Assembly (NCBI GenBank): GCA_964246185.1 | Contig: CAXTPP010000003.1 | Coordinates: forward strand, 7,194-71,193 | Source of the DNA: LMUY01 sp964246185 | GTDB lineage: Bacteria > Pseudomonadota > Alphaproteobacteria > Acetobacterales > Acetobacteraceae | Length of the DNA stretch: 64,000 bases | Reading direction: 5' to 3' | In this document: piece after piece, positions 1 to 16,493 of the stretch | How positions within the stretch are numbered: the first letter of the stretch is position 1 | Layout: each line of letters begins with the position of its first letter | Translations under genes and position numbers: made by a program | Notes under the pieces: model-generated | What the model was told of the DNA's origin: nothing | What the model saw: the letters and a program-made list of their open reading frames with translations, nothing else | The model's database searches: none

Positions 1-2
1 GC

Positions 3-572
3 TTCGGCTCCGGCGTCATCCGGCTGACCGTGTGGCAGAACTTGCTGATCTCCGACATCCCGGACGAGCGGATGCCTGACGCCTTGGCCGCCATCGAGGC
101 GCTCGGGCTGGGGCATGACGCCGGGCCGCTGCGCACCGGGCTGGTGGCGTGCACGGGCAGCGCCGGGTGCAAGTTCGCCGCCTCCAACACCAAGGGCCAC
201 GCCGCCTCCCTGGTGGAGTGGCTGGAGCAGCGCATCGACATCGACAGCCCGGTCAACATCCACCTGACCGGCTGCCACAACTCCTGCGCTCAGCACTACA
301 TCGCCGATATCGGCCTGCTTGGCGCCAAGGTGGACCGCGGCGAGGACGTCGTGGAGGGCTATGACCTTCACGTCGGCGGCGGCGCAGGGGCGCACCAGGC
401 GATCGGCCGGCTGATCCGCCCGGCGATCGCGGCGGACGAGCTGCCGCCGCTGGTGCTGAACCTGCTCTCCGCCTGGAAGGCCGAACGGAGCGGCGACGAG
501 GGCTTCCAGGCTTGGTCCGCCGCCCAGAGCGACGCCGCCCTGTTCGCACTCGTGGCCGGAGCCGACGCATGA
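3..572 (+). CDS. nirA: NirA-type nitrite/sulfite reductase, C-terminal part (5' end outside window)
   Basis: The reading frame is open from the left edge, so this is the last 189 residues of a longer protein. Two cysteine pairs are visible, CTGSAGC (fragment residues 50-56) and CHNSC (91-95). This is the CX5C/CX3C signature that holds the siroheme-[4Fe-4S] centre of ferredoxin-type nitrite and sulfite reductases. The enzyme would reduce nitrite to ammonium in the cytoplasm. Its TGA stop overlaps the ATG of the next gene (ATGA), so the two are translationally coupled. The downstream flavoprotein and nitrate reductase make nitrite the likely substrate. Sulfite reductase cannot be excluded because the N-terminal half is missing. 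Confidence 0.88.
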   Translation, partial: FGSGVIRLTVWQNLLISDIPDERMPDALAAIEALGLGHDAGPLRTGLVACTGSAGCKFAASNTKGHAASLVEWLEQRIDIDSPVNIHLTGCHNSCAQHYIADIGLLGAKVDRGEDVVEGYDLHVGGGAGAHQAIGRLIRPAIAADELPPLVLNLLSAWKAERSGDEGFQAWSAAQSDAALFALVAGADA

Positions 573-2149
573 ACGCCTTGTCTGGTGGCCTGTCCGGCGG
601 GGGCAGCCCGCTGATTCCCGAGAACGCGCCGTTCTCCTCCGCGCAACGCTCCTGGCTCAACGGCTTCCTGGCCGGGCTGTATGGCGGCAGCGCGGGCGGG
701 GACGCCGGCATGTCGGTCGCCGGGTCAGTGGCGGCGGTGGAGGAGGACTTCCCCTGGCATGACCCGGCGATGGAGATGGACGAGCGCATGGGCCTGGCCG
801 AGGGCCGTCCGTTCGAGCGCAAGCTGATGGCGGCAATGGCGCAGCTGGATTGCGGCCAGTGCGGCTACTTATGCCAGACCTATGCCGAGGCGCTGGCCAG
901 CGGCAAGGAAACTTCCGCCTCGCTCTGCGTGCCCGGCTCCAAGCCGACCAGCAAGAAGGTCAAGGAGCTGCTGGCCGAGCGCCCGGCCGACTCCGTCGCC
1001 ATGGCCCCGCCCGCGGCCGAGTCCGCGGCGCCTGCTGCGCCGCTGGGGATGCCTGTGCGCGTGCTGGCGGCAGACCGGCTGACCGGTGACCGATCGGCCA
1101 AGGACGTGCGCCATGTCAAGATCGACCTGTCGCCCTCCGGCCTGACCTACGAGCCGGGCGACTCCATCGGCATTTGCGCTCCCAATGACCCTGAGCTGGT
1201 GGATGCCTGCCTCAGCATCCTGGGCGCGTTCGGCGACGAACTGGTGCACTGCCCGGACAACACGATGCGGACCGCCCGGGACGCGCTGGCGTGGCAGGTC
1301 GATATCGCCCGGCCGATGGACCGTGCGCTCGAGCTCCTGGCCGCCTCCGCCACCAACCCGGACGACGCCGCCGGCCTGCGCCGCCTGGCCGACGGCGAGG
1401 ACGGCGCAGAGCCGGAACATGCCGACCTGCTCGACTTGCTGGAGGCGTTCCCCTCCGCCCGGCCCCGGTTGTGGGACCTGGTGAAAGCCCTGCCGGCGCT
1501 CAAGCCGCGCCTGTATTCCATCGCATCCAGCATCCAGGCCGAACCGGGCCAGGTGCATCTCTGCGTAGGCGTGGTCAAGGCGGAGCGCCGGGGCCGGCTG
1601 CGCCACGGCATCGCGTCGTCGTTCCTGGCGCACCGGGCGGCGGTGCACGGGCAGATCCTGGCCAACATCCAGGTCAGCCATTTCCGCCTCCCTGCGGACC
1701 CAGCCATACCTGTCATCATGGTCGGCCCCGGCACCGGCATCGCTCCGTTCCGCGCCTTCTTGCAGGAACGGGCGGCGCAGAAGCACCAGGGGCGGTCCTG
1801 GCTGTTCTTCGGCGACCAGCACGAGGCCACGGACTTCCTGTTCGCCGACCAGCTGAAGGCCTGGATGGCCGAGGGCACGCTATCCCGGCTGGACACGGCC
1901 TGGTCGCGGGACCAGGCCAAGAAGGTGTACGTGCAGGACAAGATGCGCGAGCACGCGGCCGACCTTTGGCAGTGGATGCAGGACGGCGCGCACTTCTACG
2001 TCTGCGGCGATGCCATGCGGATGGCCAAGGACGTGGACACGGCGTTGCGCGAGGTCGCGATGGCGCAGGGCGGGCTGCACGAAGCCGGCGCCAAGGACTG
2101 GATCACCGGCATGGCCAAGCAGGGCCGCTACCTGCGCGACGTGTATTGA
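569..2149 (+). CDS. CysJ-like NADPH flavoprotein with an N-terminal Fe-S domain
   Basis: A 526-residue cytoplasmic electron-transfer protein. The ATG chosen overlaps the stop of the upstream gene. After a short N-terminal segment comes a cysteine motif CGQCGYLC near residue 94 with a later cysteine in LCVPG, matching the Fe-S domain seen in RnfB-type proteins (PF04060). The rest resembles the C-terminal part of sulfite reductase flavoprotein: an FAD-binding motif RLYSIASS near residue 313, an NADPH-binding GPGTGIAPFR near 386, and a C-terminal aromatic residue. No FMN/flavodoxin domain is present, so the Fe-S domain probably takes the place of FMN in passing electrons from NADPH to the neighbouring siroheme reductase. 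That role is inferred from operon position. Confidence 0.88.
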   Translation: MNALSGGLSGGGSPLIPENAPFSSAQRSWLNGFLAGLYGGSAGGDAGMSVAGSVAAVEEDFPWHDPAMEMDERMGLAEGRPFERKLMAAMAQLDCGQCGYLCQTYAEALASGKETSASLCVPGSKPTSKKVKELLAERPADSVAMAPPAAESAAPAAPLGMPVRVLAADRLTGDRSAKDVRHVKIDLSPSGLTYEPGDSIGICAPNDPELVDACLSILGAFGDELVHCPDNTMRTARDALAWQVDIARPMDRALELLAASATNPDDAAGLRRLADGEDGAEPEHADLLDLLEAFPSARPRLWDLVKALPALKPRLYSIASSIQAEPGQVHLCVGVVKAERRGRLRHGIASSFLAHRAAVHGQILANIQVSHFRLPADPAIPVIMVGPGTGIAPFRAFLQERAAQKHQGRSWLFFGDQHEATDFLFADQLKAWMAEGTLSRLDTAWSRDQAKKVYVQDKMREHAADLWQWMQDGAHFYVCGDAMRMAKDVDTALREVAMAQGGLHEAGAKDWITGMAKQGRYLRDVY

Positions 2150-2161
2150 TGGGGCAAAGCT

Positions 2162-2238
2162 CCCTCACCCCGGCCCTCTCCCCGAGGGAGAGGGAGCAGA
2201 GCAAAGCCCATTTCGCGTTGGAGAGGATTGGGTGAGGG
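2162..2238. repeat. Palindromic intergenic repeat (REP/MITE-like)
   Basis: The outer arms CCCTCAC (2162-2168) and GTGAGGG (2232-2238) are exact inverted copies, and the similarity continues inward with mismatches. Inside is a perfect 9-bp stem, CCCTCTCCC/GGGAGAGGG with loop CGA (2174-2194). This sequence type, CCCTCACCCC...CCCTCTCCC, is a familiar dispersed intergenic repeat in many proteobacteria (from memory). It fills almost the whole gap between the flavoprotein and nitrate reductase genes, and its right arm contains the GTG used as the nitrate reductase start. Confidence 0.75.
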
Positions 2239-4889
2239 TGGAAGCCACCCCCGAATCCGTCTCCGTCCGCACCACCTGCCCCTATTGCGGGGTGGGATGT
2301 GGCGTGATGGCCACCGCGACCGGGCCGGAATCCGCCACCGTGGCCGGCGACCCGTTGCACCCGGCCAATTTCGGCCGGCTCTGCGTCAAGGGCACGGCGC
2401 TTGGCGAGACGCTGTCCCACCAGAACCGGCTGCTCCGCCCGGAGATCGACGGCGTGCCGGCTAGCTGGGACGCGGCACTCGACCGGGTGGCGACCGCGTT
2501 CCGCGACACGATCGCCGAGCACGGCCCGGACAGCGTGGCGCTGTATGTCTCAGGCCAGTTGCTGACCGAGGACTATTACGCCGCCAACAAGTTGGCGAAA
2601 GGCTTTCTCGGCACCGGCAACATCGACAGCAACTCGCGCCTGTGCATGTCCTCCGCCGTCGCCGGGCACCGCCGGGCGTTCGGCGAGGACATCGTGCCCG
2701 GCATCTACGAGGACCTGGAACTGGCCGATTTGCTGGTGCTGGTGGGCAGCAACACCGCCTGGTGCCACCCGGTGCTGTTTCAGCGCATCGCCGCCGCCCG
2801 CACGGCCCGGCCGGACATGCGCGTGGTGGTGATCGACCCGCGCCGCACCGCCACCTGCGAGGGCGCAGACATGCACCTCGCCTTAGCGCCCGGCACGGAC
2901 GTGGCGCTGTTCGCCGGGTTGCTGCGCTACCTGCACCGCAGCGGCCGGACCGACCGCGCCTACGCTGCCTTCCTGGATGATCTGGAGGACGCGGTGGCCG
3001 TCGGTGGGACCGTGGCAGAGGTGGCCGCCGCCTGCGGGCTGCGGCAAGCAGAGGTCACGGCGTTCTTCGAGCTGTTCGCCCGCACCGCGAAAACCGTGAC
3101 GCTGTTCAGCCAGGGCGTGAACCAGTCCAGCTCCGGGGTGGACAAGGTCAGCGCGATCATCAACGTCCACCTGCTGACCGGCCGGGTCGGCAAGCCTGGC
3201 GCGGGTCCATTCAGCGTCACCGGGCAGCCTAACGCCATGGGTGGGCGCGAGGTGGGAGCGCTGTCCAACCTGCTCGCCGGGCACCTGGAGTTCGGCCGGC
3301 CCGGAGATCTCGCGCTGCTGCGGGAGTTCTGGGGCGCGCCGAACCTGGCCACGTCGCCGGGACTAAAGGCCGTGTCGCTGTTCGAGGCGGTGGCGGAGAA
3401 GCGGGTGCGGGCGCTCTGGGTCATGGGCACCAACCCGGCCGTGTCCATGCCGAACGGCGACCGGGTGCGGGCGGCGATGGCGCAGTGCGACTTCCTGGCC
3501 GTCTCCGAATGGGCTGCCAACAACGACACCGTGGGCTTCGGCCATGTCCGGCTGCCCGCCCTCGCCTGGGGCGAGAAGGACGGCACCGTCACCAACAGCG
3601 AGCGCGTGATCAGCCGCCAGCGCCCGTTCCTTCCGCCTCCGGGCGAGGCCCGGGCGGATTGGTGGATGATCTCGCAGGTGGCGGCCCGGCTTGGCCATGG
3701 CGCGGCCTTCGCCTGGCGCAATTCGGCTGACGTGTTTCGCGAGCATGCACGGCTGTCCGGCGCCGGCAACGATGGTGTCCGGCTGTTCGACATCAGCGCC
3801 CTCGCCGGGCTGAGCGACGCCGAGTATGCCGCCATGCAGCCCGCCCGCTGGCCGCGCCCGGCCAAGCGCATCGCCACCTCGCGCCTGTTCGCCCGCGGCG
3901 GCTTCCCGACCCCGACGGGGCGCGCCCGCATGGTGCCGACCCCGCCCCGCCCGCCGGCCAACGCCACCAGCGCGGAATGGCCGCTGGCGCTGATGACGGG
4001 GCGGCTGCGGGACCAGTGGCACACCATGACGCGGACCGGGAAATCGCCCCGGCTGTTCCGCCACACGCCGGAGCCGGAGCTGTCTGTCCACCCGGACGAC
4101 CTGCCGGCGTTGCAGGACGGCGACCTGGCGGTGGTCGAAAGCGCCTGGGGCAGCGGCATCCTGCGCCTTCGGCACGACCGCGGGCTGCGCCGGGGCACCG
4201 TGTTCGCCCCCATGCACTGGACGGCGCAGTTCTGCATCGCCGCCCGGGTCAACAGCGCAGTCAATCCGGCAGCTGACCCGGTGAGCGGGCAGCCGGAGTT
4301 CAAGCACACGCCGGTGCGAGTGCGCCGCGCCGCGATGGGCTGGCACGGCTTCGCCATGGCGCGCCGGCCCATGAGCCCCGGCGCCGCGCCCTGGTGCGCC
4401 GTGATCCCGCTGGAAGGCCAGGTCTGGCGGCATGAGCTGGCAGGATCAGGTGAGCCTGGCGCGGCGCATGACGGGCTGGTTGCGGCGCTGGGCGGGCCGG
4501 CCGGATGGATGGCGCTGCGCGACCCGGCGGCTGGCGTGTTCCGTGCCGCCCGGCTGGAGGCTGGCCGGTTGCAGGCTTGCGTGTTCACCGGGCCGGACCA
4601 CACCCTGCCGCCGCGCGACTGGCTGATGGAGCTGTTCGCCCATGACATGATCGAGCCGCTGGAACGCCGTGCCCTGCTGGCCGGACGCCGGGCGGATGGG
4701 GCAGCGCCGGAGCCGTCCATCTGCGTCTGCATGGGCGTGGGTGCGGGCGCGATCCGGGCCGCCGTCATCGCCGGCGCGCGCAGCGTGGACGAGATAAGCC
4801 GGGCGACCGCGGCTGGAACCAATTGCGGGTCATGCCGGCCGGAGATCGGCGCGATCCTGTCGGCGATGCGGGTGGCCGAACCGGCGTAA
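2232..4889 (+). CDS. nasA: Assimilatory nitrate reductase catalytic subunit (molybdenum bis-MGD enzyme)
   Basis: An 885-residue protein that reduces nitrate to nitrite in the cytoplasm. The N-terminus carries CPYCGVGCGV, the start of the [4Fe-4S] site of the molybdopterin oxidoreductase superfamily. The long central part is the molybdopterin-binding domain, and the last 60 residues form a BFD-like [2Fe-2S] domain (CVCMGVG then CGSC). That domain is typical of NasA/NarB enzymes that accept electrons from ferredoxin or a flavoprotein. GTG at 2232 was chosen because GGAGAGG lies six to eight bases upstream; GTG at 2238 is a close alternative. Both lie in or against the end of the palindromic repeat. 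The gene follows the nitrite reductase and flavoprotein genes on the same strand and completes a nitrate-to-ammonium unit. Confidence 0.93.
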   Translation: MRVEATPESVSVRTTCPYCGVGCGVMATATGPESATVAGDPLHPANFGRLCVKGTALGETLSHQNRLLRPEIDGVPASWDAALDRVATAFRDTIAEHGPDSVALYVSGQLLTEDYYAANKLAKGFLGTGNIDSNSRLCMSSAVAGHRRAFGEDIVPGIYEDLELADLLVLVGSNTAWCHPVLFQRIAAARTARPDMRVVVIDPRRTATCEGADMHLALAPGTDVALFAGLLRYLHRSGRTDRAYAAFLDDLEDAVAVGGTVAEVAAACGLRQAEVTAFFELFARTAKTVTLFSQGVNQSSSGVDKVSAIINVHLLTGRVGKPGAGPFSVTGQPNAMGGREVGALSNLLAGHLEFGRPGDLALLREFWGAPNLATSPGLKAVSLFEAVAEKRVRALWVMGTNPAVSMPNGDRVRAAMAQCDFLAVSEWAANNDTVGFGHVRLPALAWGEKDGTVTNSERVISRQRPFLPPPGEARADWWMISQVAARLGHGAAFAWRNSADVFREHARLSGAGNDGVRLFDISALAGLSDAEYAAMQPARWPRPAKRIATSRLFARGGFPTPTGRARMVPTPPRPPANATSAEWPLALMTGRLRDQWHTMTRTGKSPRLFRHTPEPELSVHPDDLPALQDGDLAVVESAWGSGILRLRHDRGLRRGTVFAPMHWTAQFCIAARVNSAVNPAADPVSGQPEFKHTPVRVRRAAMGWHGFAMARRPMSPGAAPWCAVIPLEGQVWRHELAGSGEPGAAHDGLVAALGGPAGWMALRDPAAGVFRAARLEAGRLQACVFTGPDHTLPPRDWLMELFAHDMIEPLERRALLAGRRADGAAPEPSICVCMGVGAGAIRAAVIAGARSVDEISRATAAGTNCGSCRPEIGAILSAMRVAEPA

Positions 4890-4898
4890 GGCAATCCT

Positions 4899-5465
4899 TC
4901 AGGGCAGTTGGTTGCCGCCTCCGTCACCGACGCCGGACATTTCGCTGGCGGCATGTTGCGCGGCCAGGCTAGCCACTTGGATATAGGGCAGGTTTGCCAA
5001 GGCTTTGATGGTCTGCGCCCCGCCTGCCGGGAACGCCGGGTTGGCCAAGGCTTGCTCCGCAGCGTTGCTGTCGCCAGAAGCCAGGGCATTGCGGGCGGCG
5101 ACCAGGCTGTCGACTATGAGTTGCGAGGGCGCACCGAAGGCGATGCCGACGGCCTTGCGGGTTTCCAGCCGGCCCAGGAGCAGCTCTTCCTGCGTGAGGC
5201 CATCGAGGTTGGCCCAGCGCGGGCTCGTGTTCAGCTCACCGGCCAAGTAGTCCATCGCCAGCACGGCCTCGGCGCCAGCCACCGGGTTGCCGTAGGTGCG
5301 GGCAGGATCGCTGAACGCATACTGGGCATAGAGCGCGGCGGGCAAATCTTGGTCCGACGGGCCGAACACGCCTGGCGGCAACCGCGCCGTATCAGCGGGC
5401 GGAACCGCCAGCCCACAACCGGCGAGAGATGCTGCAAGTAAAACGGCGGTGCATCGGTGGCCCAT
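4899..5465 (-). CDS. Hypothetical lipoprotein
   Basis: A 188-residue protein with a short hydrophobic N-terminus ending in the lipobox LAGC (cysteine about residue 17), so it is probably exported and lipid-anchored. The mature part is rich in Ala, Leu and Asn and looks mainly helical. I recognise no catalytic motif. It lies 10 bases downstream of the DUF3297 gene on the same strand and is probably co-transcribed with it. It converges with the nitrate reductase gene, leaving only nine bases between their ends. The function is unknown. Confidence 0.75.
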   Translation of the reverse strand: MGHRCTAVLLAASLAGCGLAVPPADTARLPPGVFGPSDQDLPAALYAQYAFSDPARTYGNPVAGAEAVLAMDYLAGELNTSPRWANLDGLTQEELLLGRLETRKAVGIAFGAPSQLIVDSLVAARNALASGDSNAAEQALANPAFPAGGAQTIKALANLPYIQVASLAAQHAASEMSGVGDGGGNQLP

Positions 5466-5475
5466 TCAAGGTTTC

Positions 5476-5736
5476 TTACGACGGCAAAGGATCGGCTGCT
5501 CCATCGCGGTAGTATGGTTCGACAATCCCATTCAGCTTCAGCGTGAGCGGGTTGCCACGGCGGTCGACCGTCTTGCCAACCGACACGCGAACCCAGCCCT
5601 CGCTGATGCAGTATTCCTCGACGGTCGTCTTCTCGACGCCATTCAAGCGGATGCCGATCCCGCGTGAGAGCGCTTGTGCGTCGTGGTGCGGGCTGGCGGG
5701 GTTTGTGGACAGTCGATCAGGCAAGATATCAGTCAC
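5476..5736 (-). CDS. DUF3297 family protein
   Basis: An 86-residue protein starting MTDILPDRLS. The segments LSRGIGIRLNG, VEEYCISEGW and KTVDRRGNPLTLKLNG match my recollection of the DUF3297 family, a small conserved proteobacterial protein of unknown function. A GTG at 5736 is preferred because GAGG stands eight bases upstream; another in-frame GTG two codons further upstream lacks this. It sits between the rpoC terminator and the lipoprotein gene and may form a two-gene unit with the latter. Confidence 0.82.
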   Translation of the reverse strand: MTDILPDRLSTNPASPHHDAQALSRGIGIRLNGVEKTTVEEYCISEGWVRVSVGKTVDRRGNPLTLKLNGIVEPYYRDGAADPLPS

Positions 5737-5808
5737 GAACACGGCCTCGAGTCAGAGAGTTTAGCTGCGCCGTCCTGGCCATGCCTGGCGAGGCTTGTCG
5801 GAGAATGC

Positions 5809-5832
5809 GGGGCGGAGCAACCGCTCCGCCCC
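5809..5832 (-). terminator. Hairpin just downstream of rpoC, probable terminator
   Basis: A perfect 10-bp GC-rich stem, GGGGCGGAGC/GCTCCGCCCC with a four-base loop, begins six bases after the rpoC stop codon. The sequence after it on the minus strand has only a weak run of T (ATTCT). It may therefore terminate inefficiently, need Rho, or act mainly as an RNA-stabilising 3' end of the operon. Confidence 0.65.
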
Positions 5833-5837
5833 TAAGA

Positions 5838-10001
<4,164 letters not shown>

Positions 10002-10018
10002 AGGAACCTCCAAAGGAA

Positions 10019-10133
10019 GGCCAGGGCTCCGCCCTGGACCCGGCAAGGGACAGTCGTCCCCTGCACCCCTCTCATCAGGTGTCCAAAGGACGGCTGTCCT
10101 CTGGTGGGATGCAGGAGCAGAACCCCTGCAATA
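10019..10133. repeat. Dispersed palindromic repeat between rpoB and rpoC
   Basis: The intergenic region is almost wholly one repeat unit. It opens with CAGGGC-TCC-GCCCTG, a six-base stem, then CCCGGCAAGGGACAG, and closes with a second stem near GCAGG...CCTGC just before the rpoB stop. A related copy lies at 52341-52455 between tal-pgi and gnd, matching over most of its length with scattered changes. Both copies are inside operons, so they are transcribed and could fold in mRNA. Confidence 0.75.
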
Positions 10134-14303
<4,170 letters not shown>

Positions 14304-14410
14304 GCCGATCCTTGCATACTGGCCAGGCAACGCCTGGCGTGTCATCGTCCACTACGGGTAAGCCCCGGCGGATGCAGCTGCGGCCGAACCGTGGCCGTAA
14401 AACGGAGGAT

Positions 14411-14438
14411 GGGCGGGAACCGCCGCAGGTTCCCACCC
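14411..14438 (-). promoter_or_regulatory. Intercistronic hairpin between rplL and rpoB
   Basis: An 11-bp stem with one mismatch, GGGCGGGAACC/GGTTCCCACCC, has a six-base loop and lies between the rplL stop and rpoB start. On the transcribed strand it is followed eight bases later by TTTT. In E. coli the same junction holds an attenuator and an RNase III site; a similar role here is inference from position and structure only. Confidence 0.5.
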
Positions 14439-14482
14439 CTCCCAAGCCAGTGCCTCACGCCGGGGCGCGAGGCGAACCCGAG

Positions 14483-14866
14483 CTACTTGATCTCGACGGT
14501 GGCGCCTTGATCCTCGAGCTGCTTCTTCAGCTTGGCTGCCTCGTCCTTGGTCACGCCTTCCTTAACGGGTTTCGGCGCAGCCTCGACGAGATCCTTGGCT
14601 TCCTTCAGGCCGAGCGCGGTGATCGCGCGGACTTCCTTGATGACATTGATTTTTTTGTCACCCGTCTTGGCCAGGATGACGGTGAACTCAGTCTGCTCCT
14701 CGACCGGCGCAGCGGCAACGGCCGCGCCACCCCCACCAGCGGCTGCGGCGGCCACCGGGGCTGCGGCAGAAACGCCCCACTTCTCTTCGAGCATCTTGCT
14801 CAGCTCAGCGGCTTCCAGCACGGTCAGGCTGGAAAGGTCATCGACGATCTTGGTTAGGTCAGCCAT
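14483..14866 (-). CDS. rplL: 50S ribosomal protein L7/L12
   Basis: A 127-residue acidic protein with the expected layout: an N-terminal dimerisation helix (MADLTKIVDDL), an Ala/Gly/Pro-rich flexible hinge around residues 35-55, and the C-terminal domain with FTVIL and GLKEAKDLVE that contacts elongation factors on the ribosome stalk. It follows rplJ with a 77-base gap, as in most bacteria. Confidence 0.97.
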   Translation of the reverse strand: MADLTKIVDDLSSLTVLEAAELSKMLEEKWGVSAAAPVAAAAAGGGGAAVAAAPVEEQTEFTVILAKTGDKKINVIKEVRAITALGLKEAKDLVEAAPKPVKEGVTKDEAAKLKKQLEDQGATVEIK

Positions 14867-14943
14867 TCTGATAGGTCCTAGATGAGTGTCTGGTCGGTTC
14901 CGTGCAAGCCCAATGCCTTGACAGCAGGGCTCGTTCAATGCGG

Positions 14944-15492
14944 CTAAGCCGCCTCCGCCTCGTCCGGCGTCCCTTCCGGGTCGCCGTCCTTCTTGGCATA
15001 GGCTGCCAGAACCCTTGCGAGCTGCGCGCCCGGCGCCTGCAACACGCCAGCGATCCGAGTCGCCGGGGCGGCAATCAGCCCCACGATCTTGGCGCGCAAC
15101 GCATCCAGGCTCGGCAGTTCGGCCAGCGCCTTGATCCCGTCCGCGTCGAGCGTCTGGGTTCCTAGTGCGCCGCCGATCAGGACGAGCTTCTCGTTGGTCC
15201 TGGCGAACTCGACAGCCACCTTCGCCACCGCCACCGGGTCGTGCGACCACGCGAGCGCGGTCGGTCCCTTCAGCATGGGCTTGATGCCGTCGAATCGGGT
15301 CCCGTCCAAGGCGAGGGTGGCCAGCCGGTTCTTCGCTACTCTGAAGGTCGCGCCTGCCGCCCGCATCCGGATCCGAAGCACCGTCACCTCAGCGACCGTC
15401 AATCCCCTGTTCTGGGTGACGACCACCATGGACGTGGCTGCGAACACATCAGCGAGGGAAGCTACGAACTCTCGCTTCTCCGTACGGTCCAA
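14944..15492 (-). CDS. rplJ: 50S ribosomal protein L10
   Basis: A 182-residue stalk protein that anchors L7/L12 dimers to 23S rRNA. The N-terminal region DRTEKREFVASL and the segment VAKNRL are typical of L10. The start is read as TTG at 15492: it gives the normal L10 N-terminus and has GGAGAG five bases upstream. No ATG or GTG lies at an equivalent place, and the longer in-frame extension has no family resemblance. A rare TTG start may keep L10 synthesis low, but that is inference. Confidence 0.93.
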   Translation of the reverse strand: MDRTEKREFVASLADVFAATSMVVVTQNRGLTVAEVTVLRIRMRAAGATFRVAKNRLATLALDGTRFDGIKPMLKGPTALAWSHDPVAVAKVAVEFARTNEKLVLIGGALGTQTLDADGIKALAELPSLDALRAKIVGLIAAPATRIAGVLQAPGAQLARVLAAYAKKDGDPEGTPDEAEAA

Positions 15493-15797
15493 TGCCGCTC
15501 TCCGTCGGTGACCCCGTGCGTTTGGACCGCAAGGAGCCAGGTTGCCCTCTGGAGCCAGCCCCACCTTAGGTGAGTGACCAGCCCCGGTTCGCCTGTCCAT
15601 TCAGCCGGAACCGCCTGGCCTCACTCATGATGCCGGGCTTCCCGTCTCCTGCGCGCGGGCCAAAGCCCCTTAGACCTTTCGATACGTGCAATCTCGGACA
15701 GGTCTCGGCGGCGTCCCATCACTTGGATCGGATGCCGCCTGCGCGCCGGGTCAGGTGACCCGGCGAATCTCGATCAGCCGCTGCTGAACAGCGGCGC
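15493..15797 (-). promoter_or_regulatory. rplA-rplJ intergenic leader, candidate L10 autoregulatory region
   Basis: This 305-base gap has no gene. It holds a perfect palindrome CGCCGGGTCA-GG-TGACCCGGCG (15744-15765) and a shorter stem CCGCTG/CAGCGG just after the rplA stop (15778-15794). Neither is followed by a T tract on the transcribed strand, so simple termination is unlikely. In many bacteria the RNA before rplJ binds the L10-L12 complex to repress rplJL translation, and this region is in the right place and of suitable length. I could not verify the consensus fold. Confidence 0.45.
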
Positions 15798-16490
15798 CTA
15801 GCCAGCGAGGCTCGCCACATCGACCCGGATGCCCGGGCCCATGGTCGAGGAGATAGCTGCCTTTTGCAGGTAGGTGCCTTTGGCTCCGGTCGGCTTGGCC
15901 TTCTGCACCGCATCGACCAGGGCGCGGATGTTCTGCACCAGCTTGTCGTCCTCGAAGCTCGCCTTGCCGATGCCTGCATGGATGATCCCGGCCTTCTCCG
16001 CCCGGAACTCCACCTGGCCGGACTTGGCCGCAGCCACGGCATCCTTCACGTTCATGGTTACGGTGCCGAGCTTGGGGTTCGGCATCAGCCCGCGTGGACC
16101 AAGGATTTTGCCCAGGCGTCCCACCAGCGCCATCATGTCGGGGGTGGCGATGCAGCGGTCGAACTGGATGTCGCCAGCCTGCACCTTCTCGGCCAGGTCC
16201 TCGGCGCCCACCACGTCGGCACCCGCTTCCGTCGCCTCGGCTGCCTTGACGTTGCGGGCGAACACGCCGATCCGCAGGGTCTTGCCGGTGCCGTTCGGCA
16301 GGGAGATCAGCCCACGTACCATCTGGTCGGCGTGGCGCGGATCGATGCCGAGGTTCATGGAGAACTCCACCGTCTCGTCGAACTTGGCCTTCGCGTTGCT
16401 CTTGATGAGTGCGATCGCCTCCGGAAGCGTGTAGAGCTTCGTGCGGTCAACCGTGGCCCGGGCCGCCGTCAATCGCTTGTCATGCGCCAT
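15798..16490 (-). CDS. rplA: 50S ribosomal protein L1
   Basis: A 230-residue protein, normal length for bacterial L1. The conserved block LGPRGLMPNPKLGTVT is present, as are the N-terminal MAHDKRL and the C-terminal TMGPGIRVD. It binds 23S rRNA at the mobile stalk and, in studied bacteria, represses its own operon by binding the rplK leader. Only three bases separate it from the rplK stop. Confidence 0.98.
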   Translation of the reverse strand: MAHDKRLTAARATVDRTKLYTLPEAIALIKSNAKAKFDETVEFSMNLGIDPRHADQMVRGLISLPNGTGKTLRIGVFARNVKAAEATEAGADVVGAEDLAEKVQAGDIQFDRCIATPDMMALVGRLGKILGPRGLMPNPKLGTVTMNVKDAVAAAKSGQVEFRAEKAGIIHAGIGKASFEDDKLVQNIRALVDAVQKAKPTGAKGTYLQKAAISSTMGPGIRVDVASLAG

Positions 16491-16493
16491 GGC

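Noticed and set aside
2960..5089. A 709-codon open frame on the minus strand opposite the nitrate reductase gene
   Set aside because: Composition is Arg/Ser/Pro-rich nonsense typical of antisense reading; the plus-strand frame is a complete NasA.
15744..15765. Perfect palindrome after rplA considered as a Rho-independent terminator
   Set aside because: No T tract follows on the transcribed strand and rplJL must be transcribed beyond it, so it was kept only as a leader element.
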